Positions 34,532-42,343 are shown, counted from the stretch's first letter. The stretch is 55,697 nt of DNA from an uncultured Oscillospiraceae bacterium (GCA_944387635.1 CALXFT010000005.1:1-55697), one strand, 5' to 3'. The notes: generated from the sequence alone by a model not told the origin. Translations and numbers: made by a program.

Positions 34532-34549
34532 GGTTAGCGAACACTAACC
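34532..34549. promoter_or_regulatory. Palindromic operator 1 (GGTTAG-N6-CTAACC)
   Basis: A perfect 6+6 palindrome 52 nt upstream of the DUF3793-flavodoxin-siderophore uptake operon. It matches four other sites in this window. Probable operator of the DtxR-family repressor encoded at 36320-36706. Confidence 0.8.
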
Positions 34550-34781
34550 TTTGGTTTTCAAAAGATGCCCCTTGGCGTTCACAAGAGGTATTATACCGGC
34601 TTTGGCGTGGGTTCTCTACTCCATTCCGGCAGAAAACTGCTCCAATCAGGCATTCATGTGATGCTGCCTGAATCGGTCACAAAACGCCATGCTCACTCTG
34701 GCAGGCAGCATCAGCCCCTTTCAAGTTCCCTACGTATCAGTATTGCCCACTTACTTCTTGTCTCATACCCGCATACCCGGT

Positions 34782-35615
34782 TCAGAAGTCAATTCGGATG
34801 ATACGCATTTTCATCATGCCGTCTGCCAGCCAGGAGAGAAAACGGAAAAAGCCGCTGACAGCCGGGTCTTTCAGGTCGTTGTAGCCCCGCATATATCCGC
34901 GGGCGGAGACCTTCGCCTTCGGAATCCAAGGCTGCACATCCCGCGCCGGATCGTCCACATAGAACCAGGCGCCTATATCGGTAATCCCCAGGGACTTGAC
35001 CCAGGTCTTGATCATCACCTTCACAGCCGTTTTCCCCGCCGCGTCAAAGACCAGCCGTCCGCCGGGGAAACGCTCCGCCATCCGGGAAAACAGGGACTTC
35101 ACCTGCTCGGCCTGGAAGTAGTAAAATACTCCGGCGGCGAAAAATACGGCTCCGGCGCTATCGTCGATCTGGTCAAACCAGCCGGTATCGTTTAAGTCCA
35201 CCGCCAGATTGCGCACCCGCTCCGTCCCCGGAAGCAGCCGCTCCCGCAGGGCAATGACATCGGGAAGGTCCAGATTGTAGATTTTGCACTGTCCGTTGTC
35301 ACAGTTTTCCCCGGTCATGTCCAGGCCGCAGCCCAGATTGACCACGGCGGCCTCCGGGTGGGCTTTCAGGTAGTCACGCACCTCCCAGGCAATGTCGTAC
35401 TGCCGCATAGCGGTCTCCAACGCGCCGAAGCGGTAAGCCAGCCCCTTGCCTTTTTTCGCGTGCGGGGAAAAATCATAGTCCATCCGTTCCATCAGTTCTA
35501 CCGCTTTTTTGTCCTGAAACAGCTTGGGGTATTGCTCGGTGCAGAGCTTCCTGGCATAGAGGGGGATGACCAGGGTTTCCTGCACGGTGTTTCGTTCAAT
35601 ATGTACCTTTTCCAT
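34782..35615 (-). CDS. SAM-dependent methyltransferase of the leucine carboxyl methyltransferase type
   Basis: A 277-residue protein of the LCM/PPM1-like group. VVNLGCGLDMTGE is the SAM-binding loop, YNLDLPDVI carries the acidic residue, and FFAAGVFYYF is the family motif. Members in bacteria are uncharacterised, and some sit beside metal or siderophore genes. AGGGAG precedes the ATG. The 180 nt to the next operator hold no gene, only a 10-bp inverted repeat near 34660 and 34703. Confidence 0.82.
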   Translation of the reverse strand: MEKVHIERNTVQETLVIPLYARKLCTEQYPKLFQDKKAVELMERMDYDFSPHAKKGKGLAYRFGALETAMRQYDIAWEVRDYLKAHPEAAVVNLGCGLDMTGENCDNGQCKIYNLDLPDVIALRERLLPGTERVRNLAVDLNDTGWFDQIDDSAGAVFFAAGVFYYFQAEQVKSLFSRMAERFPGGRLVFDAAGKTAVKVMIKTWVKSLGITDIGAWFYVDDPARDVQPWIPKAKVSARGYMRGYNDLKDPAVSGFFRFLSWLADGMMKMRIIRIDF

Positions 35616-35738
35616 GCTTTATTCTCCCTTCCTACTGGCCGCCGGATCTCAAACGCGGCTTTGTCCGGTTCGGGTATCGATATCACGCGTCTTTGCCTGC
35701 GAATCCAATGGGAAACTCGCTCCCATTTCCATATAGGC

Positions 35739-36092
35739 TCAGGACTTTTCCCCGGTCACCGGATAACCGGCCCGCTGAAGCCGGCTTTGGATCAGACTGT
35801 CCGAGACCTCTTTCTCATAAGAAACCACCAGTTCGCCCTTTTTATAGTCTGCCCGTCCGGCCACACCGGGGATGTCGTTTACGACCTCCTCCACTCTGGC
35901 TTTGCAGTGGTCACAGTGCATTCCCTGCACCAGGAAGGTCTTTTGATACTGGATTTGCTTCAGCTTTTTTCGCTTGGGGCGGTAGTTGCCGCCGCCGCAG
36001 CATCCGCCCTGGCCCTTGAAATGCCGCACGGTGTAAAAAACGCCGGCCGCCACGGCAATGGCGATTACCCCGAGAATGAAATAATCTGTCAT
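35739..36092 (-). CDS. Membrane-anchored heavy-metal-associated domain protein
   Basis: A 117-residue protein. One N-terminal membrane helix (4-22) is followed by a Cys/Gly stretch GGCCGGG, a basic linker and an HMA domain with GMHCDHC (Cys60, Cys63), ending in DSLIQSRLQRAGYPV. It may deliver or sense a metal at the membrane. GGGAGG precedes the ATG, 15 nt after the small gene upstream, so both are cotranscribed. Confidence 0.88.
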   Translation of the reverse strand: MTDYFILGVIAIAVAAGVFYTVRHFKGQGGCCGGGNYRPKRKKLKQIQYQKTFLVQGMHCDHCKARVEEVVNDIPGVAGRADYKKGELVVSYEKEVSDSLIQSRLQRAGYPVTGEKS

Positions 36093-36107
36093 AGTTACCT
36101 CCCGTAT

Positions 36108-36215
36108 TCATTTCTTATCGTTGTTCCCACGCAGATGCTTTCTGCACTGTGCCTTTACAATACCGCAAAAGGCGATGATCCCAATGATCATTGCCATGCT
36201 TATAATTATTTTCAT
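36108..36215 (-). CDS. 35-residue membrane peptide
   Basis: ATG at 36215 with GGGAGG 5 nt upstream; product begins MKIIISMAMIIGIIAF and ends with a basic tail containing two cysteines (CGIVKAQC). It resembles the small FeoB-associated or HMA-adjacent membrane peptides in size and layout, but no family is assigned. Confidence 0.6.
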   Translation of the reverse strand: MKIIISMAMIIGIIAFCGIVKAQCRKHLRGNNDKK

Positions 36216-36319
36216 AGAGGCCTCCCGTATCGTTCACCGTCCCCAATTACGAATCGCCTGCAAGCTTGCGGCGGGCGTGTGCAATGCCCAGGCTTTTGTT
36301 GATCCGCTTGCGGACCCTG

Positions 36320-36706
36320 TCAGATTTCCCGGCACTGGCCAGCCCCGGACAGATCCATCAGCCGCTTTAACGCCTGGAAGCTCTCTTGACTGACAGCATG
36401 CTCCAAGCGGCAAGCGTCAATGGCCGCCGTTTCCGCGCCGACGCCCAGCTTTTCCAGGATTTCGCGGAAGGTGCTGTGACGCTCATACACCGCTTCGGCA
36501 ATGGTTCTCCCTTTTTCCGAGAGCAGGATCTCATGGCCTGTTCCCCGGAGAATATAACCGGCGTTTTCCAGCTTCTTCAGGGCGACGGATACGGTAGGCC
36601 TGGATACACCCAATGCATCGGCCAGATCGGAGCAATGCACGTCCTTAGTCATGGAAAGGACGTAGATGGTCTTTAAGTAATCCTCCTTTGTTTGGCTAAG
36701 AGCCAT
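36320..36706 (-). CDS. DtxR/MntR-family metal-dependent repressor
   Basis: A 128-residue protein of MntR length: a winged HTH (QTKEDYLKTIYVL, ALGVSRPTVSVALKKLE) and a dimerisation helix with the metal ligands (ERHSTFREIL, CRLEHAVS), with no SH3 domain. It would bind Fe2+ or Mn2+ and repress uptake genes. The ATG at 36706 has GGAGG 9 nt upstream and lies inside the 3' end of the AraC gene (11-nt overlap), so the two regulators are coupled. It is the likely reader of the GTTAG palindromes. Confidence 0.9.
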   Translation of the reverse strand: MALSQTKEDYLKTIYVLSMTKDVHCSDLADALGVSRPTVSVALKKLENAGYILRGTGHEILLSEKGRTIAEAVYERHSTFREILEKLGVGAETAAIDACRLEHAVSQESFQALKRLMDLSGAGQCREI

Positions 36707-37637
36707 TCCCAAGTTCCTCCTTTTTGTCATGGATTCGCCCAGGGGCGTGAATGGTTTTACAGGTTCCGCGATAACAACTGGGCGTAACGCCTTTGATGGC
36801 ACGAAAGGCGCTGGAGAATTTTCCGCTGTTATCGTAACCGTGTTCGTTGGCAATTTCTGTAATGGTCTTGTCTGTGTGCTCAAGCATATAGGCGGCGGAC
36901 TCCATTTTCTGAGCTTTTACAAAGGAGTAAAATGGAACGCCGTACACAGCCCGGAACGCGCTTTTGATGTTCGTTTGGGAAGTGTGGAACTTCTGAGCCG
37001 CTTGCTCCAGAGTGAGCTTTTCCTCCATGTTGCTGCCTAAATACTCGGCCACCGTCTTTGCCAGGGAGGCCTGCGCCGGGGAGCAGATCTTGGCGTGATC
37101 TTCCTCCTTTTCCAGCACGCTGAGAAACAGCATCAGTTCCAGAATCTTGATTTTGGAATACCCCCGGCGAATCCGCTCCGGCACACGATAGAGCTCCGAG
37201 AAGATGTGCTCCACAGAAGGGTTGGACCGGGCGATAAAGTAACCCTTTTCTTCACAGAATTTTTCGGCAATGTACCCGGGACTGACCCGGACATCCTCCA
37301 AAAAGCAGGAAAGGCATTTGGGAGCGGCATGGACATCGATCCGAATCACAATGCCATGGCAATGACGCAGAGGGAAGGACAGTTCCGGACCCATTTTCTC
37401 CGCCTTTACCAGCAGCAGATCTCCGGGAGACAAATAGATATACTTGCCGGAAATACTGCATTCGATCCGCCCTTCCCGGCAGTGGTGGATTTCAAAGGTG
37501 TTTTTCGCGCCGGATGATTCCCGGCCGTAATGGATTTTATCAATATGCGCGTTGACATAGGCAATGGTGATGCCGGGAAAGACCGAATCGGTCGTCGAGG
37601 AATCACGGGCCTTGGTTGGGAGTGTCTGTAAGTTCAT
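36696..37637 (-). CDS. AraC-family regulator of the iron island
   Basis: A 313-residue protein. The N-terminal cupin-like part (EIHHCREGRIEC, LSPGDLLLV) is followed by two HTH motifs (LTLEQAAQKFHTSQTNIKSAF and TITEIANEHGYDNSGKFSSAF, each written here as key stretches). It resembles siderophore-responsive AraC proteins such as YbtA and PchR. The palindrome at 37655 lies 18 nt before its start, so it is probably itself repressed by metal. Confidence 0.88.
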   Translation of the reverse strand: MNLQTLPTKARDSSTTDSVFPGITIAYVNAHIDKIHYGRESSGAKNTFEIHHCREGRIECSISGKYIYLSPGDLLLVKAEKMGPELSFPLRHCHGIVIRIDVHAAPKCLSCFLEDVRVSPGYIAEKFCEEKGYFIARSNPSVEHIFSELYRVPERIRRGYSKIKILELMLFLSVLEKEEDHAKICSPAQASLAKTVAEYLGSNMEEKLTLEQAAQKFHTSQTNIKSAFRAVYGVPFYSFVKAQKMESAAYMLEHTDKTITEIANEHGYDNSGKFSSAFRAIKGVTPSCYRGTCKTIHAPGRIHDKKEELGNGS

Positions 37638-37654
37638 AGAATTCTCTGTTTTTG

Positions 37655-37672
37655 AGTTAGACGTTGCTAACT
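37655..37672. promoter_or_regulatory. Palindromic operator 2 (AGTTAG-N6-CTAACT)
   Basis: A perfect 6+6 palindrome 18 nt upstream of the araC-dtxR operon, between it and the feoB operon end. Confidence 0.8.
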
Positions 37673-37687
37673 GATGGTTGGAAATGG

Positions 37688-37716
37688 AGGGGATGCGGAT
37701 CGCTCACGCATCCCCT
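37688..37716 (-). terminator. Terminator-like hairpin after the feoB operon
   Basis: A perfect 10-bp stem aggggatgcg/cgcatcccct with a 9-nt loop, just past the Cys-rich gene. The T-tail is poor on the minus strand. Confidence 0.55.
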
Positions 37717-37724
37717 CGCGGAAG

Positions 37725-37901
37725 TTATGGATGAGTTTTTTTCTGATGCTGGCCGCAGTTTCCGGAGCATTTGCTTCCGCACTGCTTGGCGTAGGGGCAG
37801 CCAATACAGGTCTCGCCCCGTTTCTTTGCCCGAATCAGGTAAAGAATGATGCCGCCGATGATCGCCAGAAGGATCACAACAATAATAATATTTTCAATCA
37901 T
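37725..37901 (-). CDS. FeoB-associated Cys-rich membrane protein
   Basis: A 58-residue protein. One membrane helix (4-24) leads to a Cys-rich tail with CIGCPYAKQC and CSGNC. This is the FeoB-associated cysteine-rich family, which may act with FeoB in place of FeoC. Its ATG overlaps the feoB stop (ATGA), which supports coupled translation. Confidence 0.85.
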   Translation of the reverse strand: MIENIIIVVILLAIIGGIILYLIRAKKRGETCIGCPYAKQCGSKCSGNCGQHQKKTHP

Positions 37902-39934
37902 ACCTTGTTCAGCGCGTATTCGGCCTTCAGATTCCTGTTGGTATTATGGATCATGCCGATGAGAATGCATACGAAGCAAATCACGACCACCAGTCCGGCA
38001 AGGGCCGCGCCCACATTGAGCAGGGAGGCGTCGGTGATCAGGGTGCCGATGGTGTAGACCAGGTAGGCAATGCTGTAGCCCACGCCAAGCTGCAGACCGA
38101 TGCCGGCCCAGACCCACTTGCCGCTCTTCATTTCCGAGTTCATAGCGCCGATGGCGGCGAAGCAGGGAGGTGTGTACAGGTTGAACATCAGGTAGGCCAG
38201 GGCTGCCACCTTTGTGATGGCGATAATGCCGGCAACCTCCGCACCGGAGCCCTCGATCATGGCCAGCTCCTCCATATCGATCAGGTTCTCCAGGCCTACG
38301 AAGCACACCGCCAGGGTGCCCACCACATTCTCCTTGGCGATAAAGCCGGTGACAGCGGCCGCGGCCAGCTGCCAGCTCAGCACGCCCACAATGGGTACCA
38401 GCAGGTAGGCGAAGGGAGAGGCAATGGAGGCCAGAATGGAGCTGTCGGCGGTCTCCGCCACAGTAAAGCTCCAGCTAAAGGTCTGCATGATCTGCACAGC
38501 GGTGTTGCAAAGCAGGATGATGGTGGAAGCCTTTACAATGTAAGCCCAGCCGCGGCTGCACATGGACTTGAAGGCGCTGAGCAGAGAGGGAACCTTGTAT
38601 TCCGGCAGCTCGATGATGAAGAAGGATTTCCGGGCCTTGTAACCGGCAATCTTGTTCACCAGCCAGGCACCCACAAAAATCAGTACGATACCGGTAAGAT
38701 AGCAAATCGCGCTGACCCAGCCGGCATTGTCAAAGAACGCGCCGGCAAACAGGGAGATCACCGGAATCTTGGCGCCGCAGGGCATAAAGGGAGCCAGCAT
38801 GGCGGTGGCCCGGCGCTCCCGCTCGTTGCGGATGGTACGGCTTGCCATGATGCCGGGAACCGCGCAGCCGATGGTGATGACGAAGGGAATGACAGACTTG
38901 CCGGAAAGGCCCACTTTCTTGAAGATGGGGTCCAGAACCACCGCTACACGGGACATATAGCCGCAGTCTTCCAGCAGGGCGATGAGGAAGTACATGACCA
39001 TGACCAGAGGCAGGAAGCCAATGACCGCGATAACGCCGCCGATGACGCCATCCACCAGCAGGGCGGACAGCAGGGGATTGGCGTTTTCCAGAAGGCCGCC
39101 CACCCAGCCCTGGAAGCTTTCCAGCAGCGTAACCAGACCGGGGATGGTGGTGCCGTCTTCAAATTCGTACCCCTCGGCAATCCAGGTGCCGAGCCATGTC
39201 TGGGAGATCTGGAACACCAGGAACATGACCACGGCGAAGATGGGGATGCCCAGCCACTTGTTGGTGAGAATCGCGTCCAGCTTATCTCCGAAGTTCTTGT
39301 CCTTGGTCAGAATCTTCCGGGTTTCCACCGCCTGAACGATGGCGTTGACATATTCAAAGCGCTTCCGGTCCGCCGCTTCCACCACGGCCTTGTCGGTCAG
39401 GTCGATGTCACCTTGATGGTAAGGGGCCTTCTGATCCAAACCATATTGGGCGGCGGCGGTTTCAACCAGTGCTTTCAGGCCATCTCCGGAGGTGGAAACG
39501 GTGTTCACCACCGGGCAGCCCAGTTCCTTGGAGAGAAGCTTCGTATCGATCTGGGTTTCTTTCTTTTCGTTGATGTCGCTTTTGTTCAGCGCCACAACAA
39601 CGGGGATGCCCAGCTCCAGCAGTTGGGTGGTGAAGAACAGACTGCGGCTGAGGTTGGTGGCGTCCACGATGTTGATGATCACATCGGGATTTTCCTGCTT
39701 CACATAGTGACTGGTGATGCTCTCCTCACTGGTGAAGGGGGACATGGAGTACGCGCCGGGCAGGTCTACGGCAATGATCTGCTGCTGGCCGTCATAGTAC
39801 GACCGCTTGATCGGGTGCTCCTTCTTGTCCACGGTAACGCCCGCCCAGTTGCCAACCTTTTCGTTGCGCCCGGTAAGCGCGTTGTACATGGTGGTTTTGC
39901 CGGAGTTGGGATTTCCCGTTAATGCGATTCTCAT
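37898..39934 (-). CDS. feoB: Ferrous iron transport protein B
   Basis: A 678-residue membrane GTPase that imports Fe2+. The G domain has GNPNSGKT, DLPGAYSM and NKSD; the membrane part has the two Gate repeats, with IPFVITIGCAVPGI as the conserved Cys-containing segment. The ATG at 39934 is 8 nt after GGAGG; a GTG one codon upstream is the alternative. It has its own operator at 40008 and is separated from feoA by a terminator. Confidence 0.96.
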   Translation of the reverse strand: MRIALTGNPNSGKTTMYNALTGRNEKVGNWAGVTVDKKEHPIKRSYYDGQQQIIAVDLPGAYSMSPFTSEESITSHYVKQENPDVIINIVDATNLSRSLFFTTQLLELGIPVVVALNKSDINEKKETQIDTKLLSKELGCPVVNTVSTSGDGLKALVETAAAQYGLDQKAPYHQGDIDLTDKAVVEAADRKRFEYVNAIVQAVETRKILTKDKNFGDKLDAILTNKWLGIPIFAVVMFLVFQISQTWLGTWIAEGYEFEDGTTIPGLVTLLESFQGWVGGLLENANPLLSALLVDGVIGGVIAVIGFLPLVMVMYFLIALLEDCGYMSRVAVVLDPIFKKVGLSGKSVIPFVITIGCAVPGIMASRTIRNERERRATAMLAPFMPCGAKIPVISLFAGAFFDNAGWVSAICYLTGIVLIFVGAWLVNKIAGYKARKSFFIIELPEYKVPSLLSAFKSMCSRGWAYIVKASTIILLCNTAVQIMQTFSWSFTVAETADSSILASIASPFAYLLVPIVGVLSWQLAAAAVTGFIAKENVVGTLAVCFVGLENLIDMEELAMIEGSGAEVAGIIAITKVAALAYLMFNLYTPPCFAAIGAMNSEMKSGKWVWAGIGLQLGVGYSIAYLVYTIGTLITDASLLNVGAALAGLVVVICFVCILIGMIHNTNRNLKAEYALNKV

Positions 39935-40007
39935 CACAAATTCCTCCTCTTGATCCTTCAGAAATAAATAATATATGATCGATCCTTTCGGATTAATCGA
40001 CGCAAAA

Positions 40008-40025
40008 GGTTAGCGACCGCTAACT
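40008..40025. promoter_or_regulatory. Palindromic operator 3 (GGTTAG-N6-CTAACT)
   Basis: 74 nt upstream of feoB. The inner bases extend the symmetry (AGC-GACC-GCT). Confidence 0.8.
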
Positions 40026-40036
40026 GTATATCACGA

Positions 40037-40065
40037 AAAATAGCAGGGCCAAACTCTGCTATTTT
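40037..40065 (-). terminator. Terminator between feoA and feoB
   Basis: A perfect 10-bp stem aaaatagcag/ctgctatttt, with a T run on the minus strand. It implies that feoB has its own promoter. Confidence 0.75.
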
Positions 40066-40077
40066 GGCGCGGGGAAC

Positions 40078-40290
40078 TCAAATCTCAATGGCGCCGGCCA
40101 GTTGAAGGTCGATATTATACCTGGCGTCCTTGATGGAGACCACACAGCTGTTTTTCAAATGGGAAACCACAGTGATCTTTTCGCCGCTGTAGCACCCCAG
40201 AGAAAACAGAAACGCGTTCAGTTCCTCATCATCTGTATGGATCTGCTGAATGACATATTCTTCTCCCGCAACCGCATCTTTTAAAGTCAT
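40078..40290 (-). CDS. feoA: Ferrous iron transport protein A
   Basis: A 70-residue SH3-like protein that supports FeoB: MTLKDAVAGEEYVI at the N-terminus, LFSLGCYSGEKITVV in the middle and IDLQLAGAIEI at the end. The ATG at 40290 follows AAGGAT; an upstream in-frame ATG at 40314 is less likely. Two palindromic operators precede it. Confidence 0.9.
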   Translation of the reverse strand: MTLKDAVAGEEYVIQQIHTDDEELNAFLFSLGCYSGEKITVVSHLKNSCVVSIKDARYNIDLQLAGAIEI

Positions 40291-40345
40291 TTTGATCCTT
40301 GGCTCACTTTCCATGGCGCTGTGCGGCAAGCCCCAGCGCGAAATT

Positions 40346-40363
40346 GATTAGCGGCCGCTAACT
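40346..40363. promoter_or_regulatory. Palindromic operator 4 (GATTAG-N6-CTAACT)
   Basis: Proximal site upstream of feoA, with a fully palindromic core TTAGCGGCCGCTAA. One outer base breaks the symmetry. Confidence 0.8.
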
Positions 40364-40378
40364 ATCCTGCTTTAAAAA

Positions 40379-40396
40379 AGTTAGCATTGCCTAACC
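40379..40396. promoter_or_regulatory. Palindromic operator 5 (AGTTAG-N6-CTAACC)
   Basis: Distal site upstream of feoA. Its centre is 33 bp from that of operator 4, about three helical turns, so two dimers could sit on the same face of the DNA. Confidence 0.8.
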
Positions 40397-40662
40397 ACGG
40401 ATAGTATATATCAGATCGATCAATTTGTCAATAGCTTCCTGAAAGATTTCCCTATTTTGTGAAAGAACTTCCGGTACGCGGTCAGCGGCTGACTGGCGGC
40501 TGCTTCGCGGACGATTTTTATATCGGAGTGGGGAAGGGGATCACGGCTTCCTCATTGCTATGGTTGGGGAAAAGGAAAAGCAGGAAACCATTTCTGATTT
40601 CCTGCTCGGTGGTGCTGCCGGTGGGCGGCTGGTATTCCGTTCTTCGATGTTTCAACTTATCA

Positions 40663-41085
40663 TCACATTTTCTTTTGCAGGATACGATACGCGATCATGC
40701 CAATTACCCACTGAAGGATGAACAGCAAATACATCATTGCTATGATCCACGCTTCCGCTCTAATCAACGCCAGCATAAGTGACAGGATCAGCAATAAAAA
40801 CGTCATAATCTGATACGTGATATGGCCGGCTTTCATTCGCAGGTATTGTTTTCTCTCGTCAACACTGTTGATATGCGCCTCTCGTTTTTTGGCCTCATAC
40901 GCCTCCTGCCGCTTCGGGCTTTGCCAGTAGGTAATGCGGATAATCTGCACAACAGACCCTGCCGCAATGCCAAAACCCGCAAAGAAAACCATATTCGAAT
41001 AGTAGCTGCTGTCAACAAACAAGCTTATTCCCATCAGTATAATGCCAACTATAATGTCAGCAATAAATGGCTTCATATTTTTCAT
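40663..41085 (-). CDS. Four-helix membrane protein of unknown function
   Basis: A 140-residue protein with hydrophobic segments near residues 8-24, 32-50, 88-108 and 112-130. A charged middle (KRQEAYEAKKREAHINSVDE) resembles the DUF2178-like protein encoded upstream. It is the last gene of the HTH-led operon. No catalytic motif is visible. Confidence 0.65.
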   Translation of the reverse strand: MKNMKPFIADIIVGIILMGISLFVDSSYYSNMVFFAGFGIAAGSVVQIIRITYWQSPKRQEAYEAKKREAHINSVDERKQYLRMKAGHITYQIMTFLLLILSLMLALIRAEAWIIAMMYLLFILQWVIGMIAYRILQKKM

Positions 41086-41100
41086 TTTGATTCCTCCTCG

Positions 41101-41532
41101 TCACATCTCCTTATCAAACTGAAACCGATAGTAGAGGGCAGAGCCATGAACAAAAAGATATGTAAATACAAGCAGAAGAACGGCGACCATATCTACCTCC
41201 ATAAGGGCGAAGGATACCATTAAAGCCCCGAAGACAAAGGTCATCATATCAAAGGCCTTACCCTTGGCCCTGTTTGCAATGGCCATGTTGCGCTCATCGT
41301 TCTTTTCAATTTCCAGTTTTTTCTTTAATTGGGGATCACTTTGAATGGCTCGTTCGGAAATCACATTCCCCATGCCATGCCCAAACAGGCCGCATCCAAT
41401 GCCAATACAGACATAAGGCAGCGCTCTCATTGCGCCCTGCGCTTCGATGCTTGTTTTGATCAGGAATAAACCCATCGCCAGCAAAAGCAAGCCCAAAAGG
41501 ATGGCTGCGTATTTCGTGAGTTTCGCTTTCAT
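41101..41532 (-). CDS. DUF2178-like four-helix membrane protein
   Basis: A 143-residue protein with two N-terminal and two C-terminal helices and the cytoplasmic motif NDERNMAIANRAKGKAFD, which marks this family. It starts at 41532, overlapping the HTH gene stop by 4 nt. HTH plus such a membrane protein is a frequent pair in Bacillota; its role is unknown. Confidence 0.7.
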   Translation of the reverse strand: MKAKLTKYAAILLGLLLLAMGLFLIKTSIEAQGAMRALPYVCIGIGCGLFGHGMGNVISERAIQSDPQLKKKLEIEKNDERNMAIANRAKGKAFDMMTFVFGALMVSFALMEVDMVAVLLLVFTYLFVHGSALYYRFQFDKEM

Positions 41533-41732
41533 CGTTCATCCTCCTCATAAATGAATATTTCCTCAATAGCCATATTGAAATATCTGGCAATTTTGAAGGC
41601 CAGCTGAATGGATGGGTTGTAACGTCCATTTTCTAAAGAGCCGATTGTTTGTCGTGATACTTCCAACGCGTTTGCCAATTCCTCTTGTTTGATTCCTCGT
41701 TGCTTGCGGAGTTCTTCCAGTCGGTTTTTCAT
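41529..41732 (-). CDS. Small HTH repressor (Xre/YozG type)
   Basis: A 67-residue protein that is almost only an HTH: RKQRGIKQEELANALEV, SRQTIGSLENGRYNPS, IEEIFIYEEDE. The ATG at 41732 follows AAAGGAGG. A 20-bp palindrome lies between its promoter and start, so it is probably self-regulated and controls the two membrane genes. Confidence 0.88.
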   Translation of the reverse strand: MKNRLEELRKQRGIKQEELANALEVSRQTIGSLENGRYNPSIQLAFKIARYFNMAIEEIFIYEEDER

Positions 41733-41748
41733 GGGAACCTCCTTTCTG

Positions 41749-41802
41749 ATGGAAAGTTTGCTTTCCATACTGCAATTATATCACAGTCGGAGAAAATGTC
41801 AA
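41749..41802 (-). promoter_or_regulatory. Promoter and palindromic operator of the HTH operon
   Basis: Minus strand: TTGACA (41802-41797), 16-bp spacer, TATAAT (41780-41775). Downstream is the palindrome ATGGAAAG-N4-CTTTCCAT (41749-41768). A related half-site, GGAAAGTATGCTT, lies across the -35. Confidence 0.8.
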
Positions 41803-41825
41803 GCATACTTTCCGTATTCTTGCTG

Positions 41826-41900
41826 TAAAATATTACGCTTGATGACTATACAGGGAAAGCGCTTCCGAAAGCGTAAGGCTGACGCTTCTTGAAGCGCTTT
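41826..41900. repeat. Intergenic repeat shared with 15113-15159, copy 2, with nested hairpin
   Basis: 41826-41874 resembles 15113-15159. The copy extends into a nested hairpin: aaagcgcttc (41856-41865) with gaagcgcttt (41891-41900), and an inner aagcgt/acgctt. Confidence 0.55.
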
Positions 41901-42218
41901 GCCACGTAAATGCGAAAATCAATTCTGCATAGGATCATTCCGGGAGAGTTCAGGGAAGCGTGGGCTTTTACGCGCTTCCGGATACAAAAAGAACGCTGAC
42001 GGGGACACAGATTGTATCCTTATCAGCGTTCTTATGTTGGAGGGAGCGGTTAAAATCGATAGTTCGGGCATGCGAAAAGCCGCCGTAGGCGGTCCCGAAT
42101 CACGACCCCGCGGCGCGGCCGTGATTCGAAGAGGAGGCGCAAGGGAGTGGGCGGATGACATCTTTTTTGCCGCAGGCATAAAAAAGACGTCGGAGCAAAG
42201 CGGACTTTGCTCCGACGA
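41901..42218. other. Intergenic region before tRNA-Leu(GAG)
   Basis: No gene is supported. It holds a GC mini-stem (ccgcc/ggcgg, 42080-42092), a 9-bp stem cgaatcacg/cgtgattcg (42096-42128) and the tRNA terminator (42188-42217). Confidence 0.5.
42182..42217 (-). terminator. Terminator after tRNA-Leu(GAG)
   Basis: A perfect 13-bp stem (42188-42200 with 42205-42217), 4-nt loop, then T6 on the minus strand. Confidence 0.92.
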
Positions 42219-42301
42219 TGGTGCGAGAGATGGGACTCGAACCCACACGGCATAACCACACGCACCTCAAACGTGCTTGTCTACCATTCCAACACTCTCG
42301 C
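42219..42301 (-). tRNA. tRNA-Leu, anticodon GAG
   Basis: An 83-nt class II tRNA on the minus strand. The acceptor GCGAGAG (42301-42295) pairs with CTCTCGC (42229-42223), the discriminator is A and CCA is encoded (42221-42219). The anticodon loop TTGAGGT sits on the stem CACGT/GCGTG, giving anticodon GAG. T arm GGGTTCGAGTCCC is intact. Confidence 0.97.
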
Positions 42302-42314
42302 ATCAAGCTTGAAT

Positions 42315-42343
42315 ATTATATCCTTTCCTGGAAGATTTGTCAA
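42315..42343 (-). promoter_or_regulatory. Consensus promoter of tRNA-Leu(GAG)
   Basis: Minus strand: TTGACA (42343-42338), 17-bp spacer, TATAAT (42320-42315). Perfect consensus. Confidence 0.93.

Noticed and set aside
37946..39922. 658-codon plus-strand open frame
   Set aside because: Antisense of feoB; rich in His, Gly and Gln as expected from the reverse of a membrane protein gene.
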